Source: Corbicula japonica (lineage: Eukaryota; Mollusca; Bivalvia; Venerida; Cyrenidae). Taken from it: a stretch of 64,000 bases of DNA. The notes under the pieces were generated by a model. It was not told where the DNA came from. It ran no database searches and saw nothing but the letters and a program-made list of their open reading frames with translations. How positions within the stretch are numbered: position 1 is the first letter of the stretch; each line of letters opens with the position of its first letter. Both the position numbers and the translations under genes were made by a program. Of this stretch, positions 31,494-43,868 are shown one piece after another. The stretch is taken from the NCBI GenBank assembly GCA_038501625.1, contig JAZAYU010000005.1:7254001-7318000 (forward strand), read 5' to 3'.

Positions 31494-31880
31494 ATGGTTT
31501 GTAGTAAGAAGTATGTCAGAGTAAGTCGAGTTGTAAAATCACATATAAATAAACTATTTGTATGCTATGGGTTTCGAGACTTTAAATACTATGAATATGT
31601 TGTAAATCAAATTGTTTCTTACTTTGGGACTTCATTCACAGGTTCCTCTAAACTAGTTCACTCTGTTTTTCTTTATAAATCAAAGAAAGTTATAAATATT
31701 CCTAATTTGGTTCGATTATTTGTTAGAAAGAGTAGTATGTAACATTGTGTTCAGTTTTTTGTTTGGGATATAACTAGTTTAATTGGGTTTTAGAGTATTA
31801 GGTGACATAAATAGTTTAGCGGGAGATGCTTTTTTAACTACTAAATTTGATCCTCGTGTTTTTAACAAGTTTTTCATAAA
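31494..31880 (+). other. Unrecognised coding-like remnant
   Basis: An 82-codon frame at 31494-31742 and a second stretch at about 31800-31880 (LGDINSLAGDAFLTTKFDPR in another frame) look more protein-like than their AT-rich surroundings. They are separated by stops and a frame change. I cannot place them in a family; they may be a decayed gene or mobile-element fragment, or chance. Confidence 0.2.
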
Positions 31881-32222
31881 CCCTTTACTTCATATTAAGT
31901 TTTGAATATTTGAACCGATTTTCAAATACTTTGAAAAAGTTTATTTCTTCTGAAAAAATTTAAAAGGTTCTTTGGAAAGTCTTAAATGATTCTGAATTAA
32001 TTTAATGTTTTCTTACATGTAACTATTAGATGAAGTTTCATATGTGAAATAATTATGTCAAAAAAGTGCAACTGATAATTTCAAGATTTAATATTCAATA
32101 TAGAGAATATCTCGTAATTCTCTTTGAAATCGGTGTTTCATATTAAACATTACTAAGTAAGAAAGAAACAGGCTGTCAAATATTTGAAACATCAACATGT
32201 ACACATTTTGTAGATTTTATCA

Positions 32223-32471
32223 ATTAACATTTTACTCCATGAGATATGACTGTTATTCATGTGTGAACTGTGTAGAACTATAATCAGCTGGCACATCCTT
32301 GCCTTCTGTTCTGGATCTACACTGTTCACTGTTTTTTTATTCATTAAGTTTTTTCTTACCAAAAAGCCAGCAGTGCAAATCCTGATCAAACAGCATGGAT
32401 GTGCTGGCTGATCTGGATCTACACTGTTAACACCTTTGATAAAACTTGTATACATGGAGTAAAGCGTTAAT
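32223..32471. mobile_element. Family A MITE, full length
   Basis: TTAACATTTTACTCCATGAG start and CATGGAGTAAAGCGTTAA end, both halves present. Confidence 0.85.
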
Positions 32472-32642
32472 CCTTCTCGTGTCCACTGATTTTCACTATC
32501 ACAAATGTTTACTGGAAATATCAATTGGATATTATCACATTGTAAAGATCTCTGGTTTGAGTAATTTGATTTCAGAGCTGTTGTGTAATCACAAAGCATT
32601 GCAGGATACTACATCCTGGCATAGCTGGAAGCTTGTATTCAC

Positions 32643-32867
32643 GCTTTCCTTCATATATATGTATTTTTACGTGTTTGCAACCAGTGTAGATCCTGATAAA
32701 CAAGCACATCCATGCCATCTGATCAGGATCTGCACTGTTTGCTTTTTGGTCTGAAATAACTTAATAAATTAAATGGCAAACAGTGCAGATCCTGATCAGA
32801 CAGATGTATCGGCTAATCTGGATCTAAACTGGTCACCCATGAGATATATATAGAGTAAAGGGTCAAG
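32643..32867. mobile_element. Family A MITE, full length
   Basis: CTTTCCTTCATATATATG start and ATAGAGTAAAGGGTCAA end. The centre GAAATAACTTAATAAATTAA is well preserved. Confidence 0.85.
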
Positions 32868-33570
32868 TTTTGGTTACCAGTCTTATTTATCTAAATTAAG
32901 TAATAAACCCTGTCAGCGGTTACAATGGCTTAGGTCACATTTTTAAAAAATCAATAAAAATTGAGGCAAGATCAGTCTGTGCATCTCCACAGTCTTTTTT
33001 CAGGTTAACAAATATTTAAAAAAAAATTGAACAGTACTCGATTTTTCCTTCCTTATTCATGCATAACAAAATCAGAGTTTGCACTGAATAATTGCATCAG
33101 TTTGAAGTTTTGCAAATCAGTTTTAGTTTACATTTGGGTTTATTTGCAATGTTGTGTGGTGAAAAATATCTAGAAGTTTGTATAAAAAATCTAGAGTCTA
33201 TTTCATGTCTGATACCAAGCTTCCAGAAATGCTAGGACCATTTAAATATTGACATGTGCAGTTTTTGAAATTGTCAAAAATAGTCAGATTTTTTTTACAA
33301 ATTATGTCTAACATAAAATCGAGTAATCAAGTATACTAATCTTAGAATGTATGATGTATTTTGTGTATTGATGTAATGCTTCCATTATGTAAACAGTGTA
33401 TATCCCTTTGTTGTTAGTATGTGGTGTGTGGGTGGATTTATTAAAGTACAAAAATGCACGATTTGTTTGTTTATTTTATACTGGCTAGTATCACTGGTCA
33501 GTTGTTCCTAAAGGGTTAGAAATTATGAAGTTTGGTAATTGTAAAATTAGCACTAATTTATAAAAAAAAA
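32868..33570. other. No gene seen
   Basis: AT-rich sequence with a GTGGTGTGTGGGTGG stretch at about 33421; no coding feature recognised. Confidence 0.5.
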
Positions 33571-34467
33571 TACTGTTAAACCTGTCTTAGCAGCCACCTG
33601 AATTCAGCAACCACCTGTATTCAGCAACGTTTGACTATTTTGAATTATGCCCATTTCAAATGACTAATATGGAATTTAATGTTGGCTATAATTTATAAAT
33701 ACTTGTCCTATTTACTTAGTTCTACTTGTGTCACCCGCATGAACAAAGCCATCTCTAACAACAAGAATGATAAATCATATTCTAAATAAATGATTAACTA
33801 TTATTTGGGTTATGTCTTTTCAAAAGACTTTAATGTGAAACTAAATCTTGCTTTGAGAGTACTTTTCCAAATGACTTAAATACTTGGAATATCATCTGCA
33901 TAAACAAATCAATATGTGACAACAAGAATGATAACTCCCGTTTCAAGAATTTTGAGTAATACCCTATTCAAATGAAACTTAATGTTCTTGAAGGTTCTGG
34001 TCCTGTACTAAATATTTGAAATATGTCATCTGCATTACGAAGTCATCTGTCACACCGAGAATGATAACTCTTGATTATCTTTTTAATTACGCACCTTTCA
34101 AATAACTTTAACCTAAAATTTAATTGCTTATATATAAACTTGTAAATTATTTGGGTTTTCTTACACAATACTTGATATATGTCATCTGTTTTAATGAAGT
34201 TATCTTTTTTGAGTTGTGCTGATTTGAATGATTTCAACCTGAAACTTAATTTTGCTTGTGACTGGAATATAAAATATAAAGTATAACTGATCGATTATAA
34301 TAAGTAATTTTAAGTATTGCAATGCAACTTGAATTACATATTTTTATCATAAATGATAAAGCATATGCCCACATTTCAACTTTTTGCAAGCACGACACGT
34401 CTTCTGCGGAACACCAAATTCTAGTTTCAACTCCCTACGGCGATTGCTTAATACAGGCTTGACTGTA
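33571..34467. mobile_element. Candidate roughly 0.9-kb DNA element with internal tandem repeats
   Basis: The left end TACTGTTAAACCTGTCTTAG and the reverse complement of the right end (TACAGTCAAGCCTGTATTAA) match over about 20 bp. TA flanks both sides. The interior holds about four degenerate units of roughly 150 bp, each with a CAAATGACTTTAA-like, a TGTCATCTGCAT-like and an AACAAGAATGATAA-like motif. No transposase frame is present. Confidence 0.55.
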
Positions 34468-35017
34468 TACAAAACTGTTGTTGTTGTAGTATAATATTCG
34501 TCTGAACACTGCTAAGCACAAAACAACAACACTGTTTTGCATTGGGCAAGACTTGCGATCGGTTTATTTACAACGAAGTGTTTACAACTTGTATTTCTTA
34601 TATACAATTTTATAACATGTAAGATAAATATGTATATCTACTTACAAACTTTACTGATATACAATGCATATAAATCACTCGTTACATGACCTGCTATTAA
34701 TCAAGACCAAATTCTTGTGATTTATAACATCATATAAGACTAACATTTTAACAAGCTCATAGCAAATGCAAATAACTGCATTTCCAACGATTCGAATTTG
34801 AAATAGAAACGATGTGAACCGACCGAAGTCTAGCGTAGAACTGACCACCAAGCATAACCTTCGTGCCTTTTCCCGCTCTTACCCGCCTGATTGACCACTG
34901 GTCACCTGATACATATCTCGTCAATTAAATACACAATCACCCCTATTGTGCATGCCGCAATGTTAAGACATACGTTCTGTGCTATACTACGTAACGCACA
35001 TAACTTTCAATTATCTT
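34468..35017. other. No gene seen
   Basis: No coding feature or repeat recognised. Confidence 0.5.
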
Positions 35018-35170
35018 AACACCAGGGATATAGCTAATATCCCACGTGCGACCAGTGTAGAGCTTTAGCCTGCATATATGTGCTGTCTGATTTCGAATGT
35101 ACTCTATTCACTTTCAGAATGATAAGATCTTTTAAACAAAGAGGTGAACATTGTAGATCCAGATCTGATT
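35018..35170. mobile_element. Family A MITE, strongly decayed
   Basis: CGTGCGACCAGTGTAGAG, CTGCATATATGTGCTGTCTG and AACATTGTAGATCCAGATC remain. It is the rightmost family A copy I find in the window. Confidence 0.5.
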
Positions 35171-36153
35171 TCAGACTTCATTTTAAGCATCATAATTTTA
35201 TAAGATTATAATTTTCTCACTAAAGGCCTAGGTTAGGGGTGGGGAGAACGGGGGCAAATCAGGGATCATGGTCTCGGGCGTAAAGAAGTTTAAATCAATT
35301 TCCACTTAGGGGCCGTGTAAAGTCATCACTGCATCTTCGTTGATAAAACTGTAAACTGGTTTTACCTTTAATTTCCTGACCGCGTAAATGGATCACAAAC
35401 GTTGATTTCTTTTTTTCATAATTGAAAGTTGTAAGAAGGACACACACTATCGTTGTCATGATCATTATACACATGTAGGCAATTAAATTAATGTTTGCTT
35501 TGTTTAGCTTTTGTAAATTTATGTTAATAGAATTTACGGGAATTTTAAGGTCTAGCTATTTTTCTTTTCTGAACTTACTTTTCTTTACATGTAAAACGAA
35601 CATAAAATAATAACGATGATTTGTGGAAAGTTTTATTGAACTGCATTTTGCCGTTGCAGAGATTTTGATATATATATATTTTTATTTTTTACCGATGATA
35701 GTTCAATGTCGACTGAAGACGGCTCTTAAGATCTTACCGGTTAGACTCGTTCCTTTTTAGGGTCACTCGGTCAATCATCAAGATCTAATGTCCAAATTTA
35801 AGATTATTTATTGCTAACTTATTCCTATGTAATAGGCGGAGTGGGGTGAGGGAGGCATGCGCTTTTTTTTCTTTTCTAGTTCAACATTTCGCTAGGAAAC
35901 GACAACGTTCCATAGAACACAAAATTCAAGTTTACGCCATGGTGCGAATAAAATCTTTATTTAGATATTTGTTTCTAATTACAGATGAAGAAAATGACGC
36001 TGACGAAAGCCTCTGGTAGAAGAAGCGACAAAGGAAATGGTTAGTACAATTGAAATGGAAATACAGAAAAGGACAAAAAAGTCTTATTTGGCGTGTAGAC
36101 AAACAAATCATAGCAATGTCCAGCGACAAACAAATCGGCACAAATTGGTACAG
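35171..36153. other. No gene seen
   Basis: No gene or repeat recognised. Confidence 0.45.
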
Positions 36154-36310
36154 CCTGGCCCCAAAGATATAAAATTATGAATGGAGATCAGTCTCAAATC
36201 TCAAGGATCTGATTTGCTGAAATTGCGATTGTTTGCCATTTCAGCCAATCAGATGCTTGAGATTTAAGCAGGTGACAATCTTGGTTTAAAATCTTCAGCT
36301 CTGGAGACCG
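36154..36310. mobile_element. Family B palindrome, diverged
   Basis: ATCAGTCTCAAATCTCAAGG and GCCATTTCAGCCAATCAGAT are retained in opposite arms; outer arms are decayed. Confidence 0.75.
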
Positions 36311-36727
36311 GCGACTAGCAAATCGTAGCACAGCCAAGCGACATGGTCCTAGTGAAGTGTGAAATCTTCATTCGAGGCTTCATAATAACAGCGAGTGATT
36401 CTTAAGAAGAGAAGGTTTCAACCTGCTTGTTTGCAGACGATAATGATAGACTCTTGGGGGTCTAAATAATTGGCGAGAAAATATCACCAATGGTTTCATT
36501 AATGAATTGTTTAAAATTTTAATTAAAATTATTTATTAATACCAGATGTTTTTACTTTTGATTAAAAACAAACAACAGAAGACTGTAATCATGAAGTAAG
36601 ACATTTAGGAGCGGATCCAGAATGGGGTTCAGTGTGACCTTGACAGTAAATTCTCGTTTGTACTTATGACGTGTCTTTCTTGGATAAAACTTATCGAAAT
36701 ATTTTGTAAAAAATCACAATAAATCAG

Positions 36728-36858
36728 GGCCCAAGATCATAAAACTAAGATAAGAGTTTAAAATCTCAAGCATCTGGTTGGCTGAATTGGCGACTGTTCA
36801 GATGCCTGAGATTTGAGACTAGTCTCCAGATTCAGTTCATGATCTTGTACACAGGAGC
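36728..36858. mobile_element. Family B palindrome, diverged
   Basis: GGGCCCAAGATCATAAAACT start, CAGATGCCTGAGATTTGAGA and TCATGATCTTG end; the centre is partly deleted. Confidence 0.75.
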
Positions 36859-36947
36859 ATTCTCGACAAGCGCAACATTGTACAGTACAAATTTAGTTCC
36901 ATCTCAAACGACGTAGTTCATACGATGGTTATATAAAATCTTTGCCC

Positions 36948-37040
36948 AAGATAATACAAAAACTAAGAATGGAGACCAGTCTCAAACCTCGAGAATCTAG
37001 ATTGGCTGACTGACATGGAGACTTGTCTCCATTTTAACAA
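36948..37040. mobile_element. Family B palindrome, left arm
   Basis: GCCCAAGATAATACAAAAAC and GGAGACCAGTCTCAAACCTC are followed by a decayed centre; the right arm is mostly lost. Confidence 0.65.
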
Positions 37041-37132
37041 AGAAGTAGTCTTTGACATCTGATGTGCTATTTTTTGGATATTGCTAAATTACCTGTAACA
37101 TACTTGGCTTATTTTTATGTTGCACGTTTGTA

Positions 37133-37335
37133 AGGGAGATTATTCTGTTATGTCAACAACAGAAATTTACACTGTTACTCTCCCTTGGAATATTTCTGTT
37201 TTGAAGGGAGGCTATGCAGTTCCGTCAGATACCGGTATAGAAATTTATACCATTACTCTCCCTTGGAAAAATGTGTCTTAAAGGGAGACTATATTGTTAT
37301 GAACGAATTTCAGCACTACTCTCCCTTGGTGAATT
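37133..37335. repeat. About 75-85-bp tandem repeat, three units
   Basis: TACTCTCCCTTGG recurs three times (about 37176, 37254, 37317), interleaved with AAGGGAGGCTAT / AAGGGAGACTAT. CTCCCTT and AAGGGAG are also mutually inverted, so each unit could fold. Confidence 0.75.
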
Positions 37336-39015
37336 TGATAAATTCTGTATCAACCGGAAGCACTTCTACGACAAAAAATAAAGGCTGACTTTAAATCGTG
37401 TCAGCCAAGAAAGACAAAATAAGATATAATGTAAATTCAGTAAAAGACACCCCCCCCCCACCCCAAAGAAAAAAGACTACACTTTTCTGACCACTTTCTC
37501 TCAGGCCCAGGGCTTTACTGTGTTAGGAGAAGCACTCAAGTTATACATAAAGTGACGCTTTTTGGAGACAAATTCCATTGTTGTTGTTATGAAAATACTT
37601 AAAATTTCAAGAAACATTTACGATTATGTATCAAACAGATGTAAATCTAAGTTTAGATTTTTAGCTTTATTATGTGTTACTATCATTATATAAAATGAAA
37701 AAAAAATCAGGTGCTGCATTAGAGTATCAAAAGTGCTTTCTATTGACACAGACAAGACCACACCTCTATCCGTAGTTTGGATGTTACTATCGTTTACTTC
37801 TGTAGGGAATTCGTTCTATTTTTTGGGTAAGAGAGATCTTTCTGCGTATAACGACAATCACGGTTATACTAAACGAAGCTTTAAAGTTGTTTTTTAATAT
37901 AAAGATCAAAACTTTAAATTGAAAACCGTATATCAGATAGTCAAGGTTATTGACTTGAGTATCATCTATATAAAGTAAAAAAGTGATCGCATTCCTACTT
38001 TGTCATTTTTGCACTTAGTGAAATCAACCGACCCATTTAAACATTTCAGATAGGCTTACTTTTCGCATTTTCTTGTAAATTAAAATACAGCGCTTATTTC
38101 TGACCTCGTACTTTAAAAAAGTGACCTGACCTTGATTTTTATTATCAAATGACATCGGGGTTTTAATGTCATTGACAAAAAAATATTAAAGGTCTGTGGC
38201 CTCTAAATGCTGAAAACACCGCATGCAGGGCTGTACTTTTGCAAATTTTGTGTAGGGTCGACACGGAGTATAATTTCTAATTTTGATACAAGTTGTTTTC
38301 TGATTGGTAGATATTATAAACTTTTAAAACTTTAGAAATGGTTAATACAGTAAAAAAAACCTGCAAATTCCATTTATTATGTATGTTATATTATTAATAA
38401 TATACTTATAAACACGATATCTTTTGTATAAATATACATAATAATATTATATTGGTTTTAAACCAAATTTAACCGACACAGATAATAAAGTTTTTTTTTG
38501 AAGTTTTGGTCATATTCGTTAACGAAAGCATCAATAGTTAGTTTATACAGTACACACTAGCAGATTTTGACGGGGGTGCAAAAAGCGGGCATCCACTTTT
38601 AGAACACCCTTGCTAATTTTAGTGTCAATAACAGAAAAAAATACAAAAATACAATCCAGAATGCACTGTTTTAGAAAAAAAAAACTCGGTGCTTCTGTTT
38701 AAATGACCTCACATGCCAGTTAAAAGCAGTGTTTTTTTTTTCGGTTTTGTTTCGAGAGGTCGCACATTTTAAGTTGTGTTCTCATAATGCGCACCGCTAA
38801 CATCAGGTCCCGGATCGCCCCTTGGTGTTGATAAAAATCCATTTTATAGTTTGTGGAAAATCCGGTTGTGTCGTTTACGTTTTGAAATCTGCAAAATTGT
38901 ACATAAAAATTATACAACACTATCTGACAGAAATATTTTCAGAACTGTTTGCGATAACATGTATTTTCAGTTGTTTTTTTTTTGTAATTTTACACAACTG
39001 CTCCAACCGAACTTC
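37336..39015. other. No gene seen
   Basis: AT-rich sequence with homopolymer runs (C9 near 37449, several A and T runs). No coding feature or family repeat recognised. Confidence 0.45.
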
Positions 39016-39318
39016 TTACTTGTCCCATAATGTTTTCTTAGCGTAGACACCAACACCAAATAAAGAAACCAGTTTAAGACAAGGGTTTCCACCCGAAGGA
39101 GTGCTGCTCCACGCAGACCCGACCCTGTCATGCCTGCACCCTGAACATTTTTCGTCGTAGTAACCTCCGCTGTTCCCCCAAGTGCTCCCTGCTATACACC
39201 CTTGGTTATGCTGCCCTTCCGGGTCCTTGTTGTTTTCTGAACTACTACTCCACGAGCTACTACTCCAACTTCCGTTCGACTCAGAGCTGCTACTACTCCA
39301 CGATCTTCCCCAACTCAT
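39016..39318 (-). CDS. SWG-1, small Cys-containing protein of an unrecognised paralogous family
   Basis: A complete 100-aa single-exon frame with ATG and TAA. The N-terminal 30 residues are almost only Ser and Trp with MSWGRSW and repeated WSSSS. The core has GQHNQGCIAG, WGNSGGYYDEKCSGCRHDR and WSSTPSGGNP, then LKLVSLFGVGVYAKK and the end TLWDK. No signal peptide, no membrane segment. The core and the C-terminal block are shared with four other frames in this window (41587, 43869, 47966, 53103), which is the main evidence that it is a gene. Function unknown. The H-x3-C and CxGC residues could bind zinc (inference). Confidence 0.75.
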   Translation of the reverse strand: MSWGRSWSSSSSESNGSWSSSSWSSSSENNKDPEGQHNQGCIAGSTWGNSGGYYDEKCSGCRHDRVGSAWSSTPSGGNPCLKLVSLFGVGVYAKKTLWDK

Positions 39319-41540
39319 ATTTACTCCGATCAGTTTTTACGTTATTCCTACCTTGTTAGAAAAGAAGTAGACTATAAAAGTTTCCAAATTTGTGGGTACT
39401 CTTTTCTTTTCTACTCGTGACATTCAAGTACAAGTCCTTTTTGCTAAATAACAATGTGTGTTCCTTTCACTTGCTTGAATAAAATGGGCACGTGTTATTC
39501 TCCGCAAAAGATTTGAAGTTAACATACAAAAACTGTACATAAAACGTTAATAATTTAAGCACAATATTATGTTCTCAAATATTTGCGTTTCTGTTTATTT
39601 TAAAAACAAGAAGAAAATATAGGTCTTCGTAAGTTTTACATATAATTAGCTTTGTTGCTTTGATCAAAACATACGTTTTTATCTTAATCCATAATTACTC
39701 CACTCGTGATCATTGTGTAAATACCCCATTAACATCAATTTTCGAACTTCATAATAATTTAGTAATAAGTGATGCATAACAAGGTTACATCAAATCCAAT
39801 TTGCAACAATTTAAAGAGCGTAAAGTCAATCCGGGTACTGTACACTAGCCACAGCCGATACAAGGGCTTACTCCAGCCGACATTGTACTTTCATCGATAA
39901 AAAAGAAATTATCAAAATCTCTCTAAAGGAAAATGTTGTGCAATAAAACTTTGCAATGATAAATGTTATTAATGCATCTTTTTAACATACGTTAGGAAAA
40001 GTTAGAACATTACCCAACACTGGCATCAGCCTTCTGTTGTTATCTAAAAGAAAGCTGTAATGTCAATCCTGGTCCCGAACACTGGCCCCAATGTTACAAC
40101 AATGTTAACGCGTTGTGATAGTTTGCACGTGGAGCGTTAACAGCACCACAGCCCTTTTTTTTACTAATTTTAGGCATCTGCAAAAACATTTTGTTTCACG
40201 TATAGGTAAGTGTTTATTAATAAGTTTGCAAAATCAAATCGATCAGGAGCGGCGCAGTCGACCTATTTCATTTGTAAATGGTCATTGATAAATACTAACC
40301 GACATAGTGGTTTTAATATATTTGTGTTCACTTACTGGTAATTCATGCGATGATGTTTAATTACTGATTTAAAGAAAAGTAATTTCCCAAAATTAAAAAA
40401 ATGCAATTCTATTGGACAAATTATAATTTTAATCTTATTACTTTTTATTTATTGTTATGCATTTATAAAACACATGCGGACGAAATAAAGTTAAAGGGGG
40501 TTCAGTTCAATTGCGGGAACTCGTTATCATGGGATTTTGGCTAGAAAATTGGAAATTATCATGTAATTACCCTATAAATAACACAAACGAACCTATTTCT
40601 GAAAATCTTGCATCCGAACCTTTTAAATGAATACCAGTAACCTTAAAGTACTTTGCTAAAATTAATTGTTTAAAATTCATTGCATAATTAACAGAGCGTG
40701 CATATTTGTGCAGTTGAATCGTCTTATAAAGAGTTATTGACAAATAAACAGCAAAGTTACTAACATTTTTTATTTCACGTCAGGGCCTCTGAGAGGCAAC
40801 AGCTGATGATCAGTAAGCACTGTACGTAATGCAGCGGGAAAGAAGAAAAAATAGCTCAAACATTAACCGAAACGGCAACTTATAAAGTTTAAATTGTCAT
40901 CTTTGACATAAGATGCTGGAAATCCTTGCTATATTATTTGTAACTTTGAGTTCATTTTGACTTCAAAGTTTAAAAAAAGCCCTCATACTTTATCGAAATT
41001 GCTAAATTAAATAAAAGCTCTCGAGACCAATGAAATCCCCCGAGAATCTAATGTGCTCATCATTGACATTAAGTGCCTACAATGTAGTTCATTTTGACGT
41101 AAAAGTATAAACAGATTGAATTTGAGCGAACTTACGATATAAGATAAAAACTCTCCCGAGACCTTTGAAATCCCCGTAAGAATCTAATGCGCAGTAAACA
41201 TTGGAATTACCATCTTTTGTGTGTCATACTTTCGTTTTAGCGATATTTGGTGTTAGCGGCGGTTCACCTCTGGTAAACATGTAATACACTAAACATACCG
41301 CATCCTAGTCATGTCAGTAACATGACACATAGTGTCATATACATGTACATAAACAAAATGTTCTTACATTCTTATTCATACATTCATGCTCCAATATGAA
41401 TTTGTAGAAATAATAAAAATATAAATATATGCAATTAAACAACTTATGATCGGTGCACAGTTGAATGTTACTTATTGTCAGCACTGTTTTGTATTCATGT
41501 TTGAAAAAGATTACATTTAATGATTAGAGGGAGTTCTATT
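39319..41540. other. Spacer between SWG-1 and SWG-2
   Basis: No gene or family repeat recognised. Sequence is AT-rich with no long frame. Confidence 0.45.
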
Positions 41541-41580
41541 TCACCGCCGGTGCGGGTTCGCTCATAGCTAGAGACACTAT
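41541..41580 (+). mobile_element. SINE-like fragment next to SWG-2 stop
   Basis: CCGCCGGTGCGGGTTCGCTC, then ATAGCTAGAG and ATATC-like sequence, resembles the B-box part of the tRNA-like repeats at 47662-47760 and 55995-56050. It lies within 10 bp of the SWG-2 stop. Confidence 0.45.
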
Positions 41581-41586
41581 CATTTT

Positions 41587-41862
41587 CTATTTCTTTGTAC
41601 CCGTACCGATGCCAAGTCCAGAGATAATCTGCATGGCCGAGTTGTTCCCAGAATGTTGGCTACTCCATGTTGAACCAGCTCTTTCGTGCCTGCACCCACT
41701 GCAATTTTCACTATAACTCCCGCCAATGAAACCACTCCCACCAAACAGCGTATTCCCGCTCGTGCAAGTGGCACCGTGTGTCCCCTCTTGGTCCCTTCCG
41801 TTTACAAAACTGCTACTCCAGCAACTTTCACTGAATCCGCTGCCAGATTGTCCCCAACTCAT
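41587..41862 (-). CDS. SWG-2, paralogue lacking the C-terminal SLWD
   Basis: 91-aa single-exon frame, starting MSWGQSGSGFSESCWSSS. The core has GTHGATCTSG, FGGSGFIGGSYSENCSGC and RHERAGSTWSSQHSGNN, then AMQIISGLGIGTGTKK and stop. Compared with SWG-4 and SWG-5 it lacks the last five or so residues (SLWD) and shows a shorter Ser-rich N-terminus. An extra Cys is present near residue 14. The stop is close to a SINE-like fragment. Intact otherwise, so it may still be functional. Confidence 0.7.
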   Translation of the reverse strand: MSWGQSGSGFSESCWSSSFVNGRDQEGTHGATCTSGNTLFGGSGFIGGSYSENCSGCRHERAGSTWSSQHSGNNSAMQIISGLGIGTGTKK

Positions 41863-43868
41863 TGTGTATTATGTCTCGTTGTTAGATACCAATTGTGTTT
41901 AAATCAACTGTTTGTTCGCTGCTTCGACTAAACGGTAAAAATAAAGATTTATTTAAACATCTGATTGGTAACCAAAACATTTTCTTGAAATCATGCATGT
42001 GAAATTGTTTGCTATATCTTTTCAAATTGTCGTAAAAAGTTATGCTCTGAGAAAGTGTACCGGAAATACCCGGACGGAGGGCATTCGCATATCCCTTTTT
42101 GCCCTTCACGGAGAAATAATAAAGTATTAAATAACAAAAAATGTGGGCTTTGCATGTCTGTTAAAAATCTTCTGGTCATGTTTTTCACGTGGTCTGTATA
42201 AAGTGCTCTATGTATGGCAGGAATTATACAACTGTTTAATTTTTTTTCTCGATGAATGCAAGAAGATGGTTCGTTCTTTCGTCATTATGTAAGGACGATT
42301 GCTACAGTTTCAAAAGTCTCCATTTTTTTACCTTTTTAGACTTTAATGGAGCTTTGTAGGTCAATATAACCAAGGCATATGAAAATCAAATTAATTAAGA
42401 AATGTTGAAATGCCTTTTGACGTTTTATGGGGCCTCTAGTCAGCGTTTGCACGAAAAAAAAACCCAACAAACTTATACAATCTGAAAATCTCATTAATTC
42501 TTATATCACCTATATGAGAAGCTTACATATGAAGTATATCAGTTTATTCTTCTACATTTAACCATATTTCTTATATGAAAAAGTGTTTTCTTCCGCAAAA
42601 AATGAGTTTAATAATTTTTATTCCAATTGTCGTAAAATCTAAAAATTCTGTCAATCTGTCTTCTAATTGAAAGGCTGTATTTTTTTGAATGCGGCTTTTC
42701 CCGATATGAGCATTTAACATTTTCAATTATTAAAATATTAATTAAGTAGGACCAATTCAATGGTATTTGAATGATAATTGTAAGATATTAATAATATAAT
42801 TTGTATATTACTAATACTTACCAAGTTGGTTACTCTTCCGAACTAATAAAATATTTCGGTACTAAATTACGCTATACAATCTAATGCCGTCTCAGTTCAA
42901 ACATACACACCGTTTTGACAGGTGTCTCTGAGACCCACATCTTATATTTGTTTTATTTTTACTGGAATACCATATGTCAACATCGAAATCATATATGTGT
43001 CTGGAAATAAAGTGTGGGATTTCAAATAAACGCACGCGCTCGTCAGAATTATTGATGTGTAATTCTCGGAATTTTTTCCCGGAGTATTTATTGTAATCCC
43101 TTGTTTTACTACCGATATGAAATGCATCTGTAATAGCTCGACTTTTCGAAGGATATATCGAGCTATCATGTCCCCTTTTAAACTTAGAATATAAGGTTTA
43201 AGTTAGTTGGCATGCAAGCTCAAATACAGACTTTAGATAATTTTACAATTTACCGTCAAAAACAACAAACGCGGATTGTCCACAATAGACGAAAGTTGCT
43301 CAATGTTCCTACGAATATCTTTGGATAAAATAAATTGACCAAACCCAGAAGTCCTTTTTCAAGATTTTCTTATAAATGAACTCTTGAAGAAGGGGAGACC
43401 GTTTAGAAGGGGATAAACTTTAGAGGGGTAAATTTGCAAGGAAGTACATCATTAGCAAGAATGAAACACTGAGGAATATCCTTTGTATATATTGATGGTT
43501 TTACAAATAGTGTTGCCAATGAATTTATGGATAGTTTGAAGAAATTGAACTTGCATTATTTAAAAATTTATTTGACTTCATAAAGGTGGAAATATCATAC
43601 TGCAGATGTGTTTTAAACTGCCATTGCAGTCCTGTTATAAGCATTCTGTCTATTGAAATCTTTGACATTTTTAAGCGCTATGAAGCGAATTTTATGTATA
43701 GTGATATATAAACAGAGCTGATTCGCATATATTATTTAAGAAAGAATGTCTCTCCTTTGTCAACAGATAAACGCCATTTACATTTCCTTTAAGCAAAACG
43801 ACGAAGCAGATAAGATATGCAAGCGGTGCTCATGTAAAATCCATACTATGTGAAATCTGAAACTATCA
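41863..43868. other. Spacer between SWG-2 and SWG-3
   Basis: No gene recognised; open frames of about 75 codons on the minus strand (41882-42109, 42942-43169) show none of the cluster motifs. Confidence 0.45.

Noticed and set aside
32192..32599. 135-codon minus frame
   Set aside because: Its recognisable text is a family A MITE translated through both halves.
37133..37335. CRISPR-like array
   Set aside because: Only three degenerate units with diverged repeats in a eukaryotic genome; an ordinary tandem repeat.
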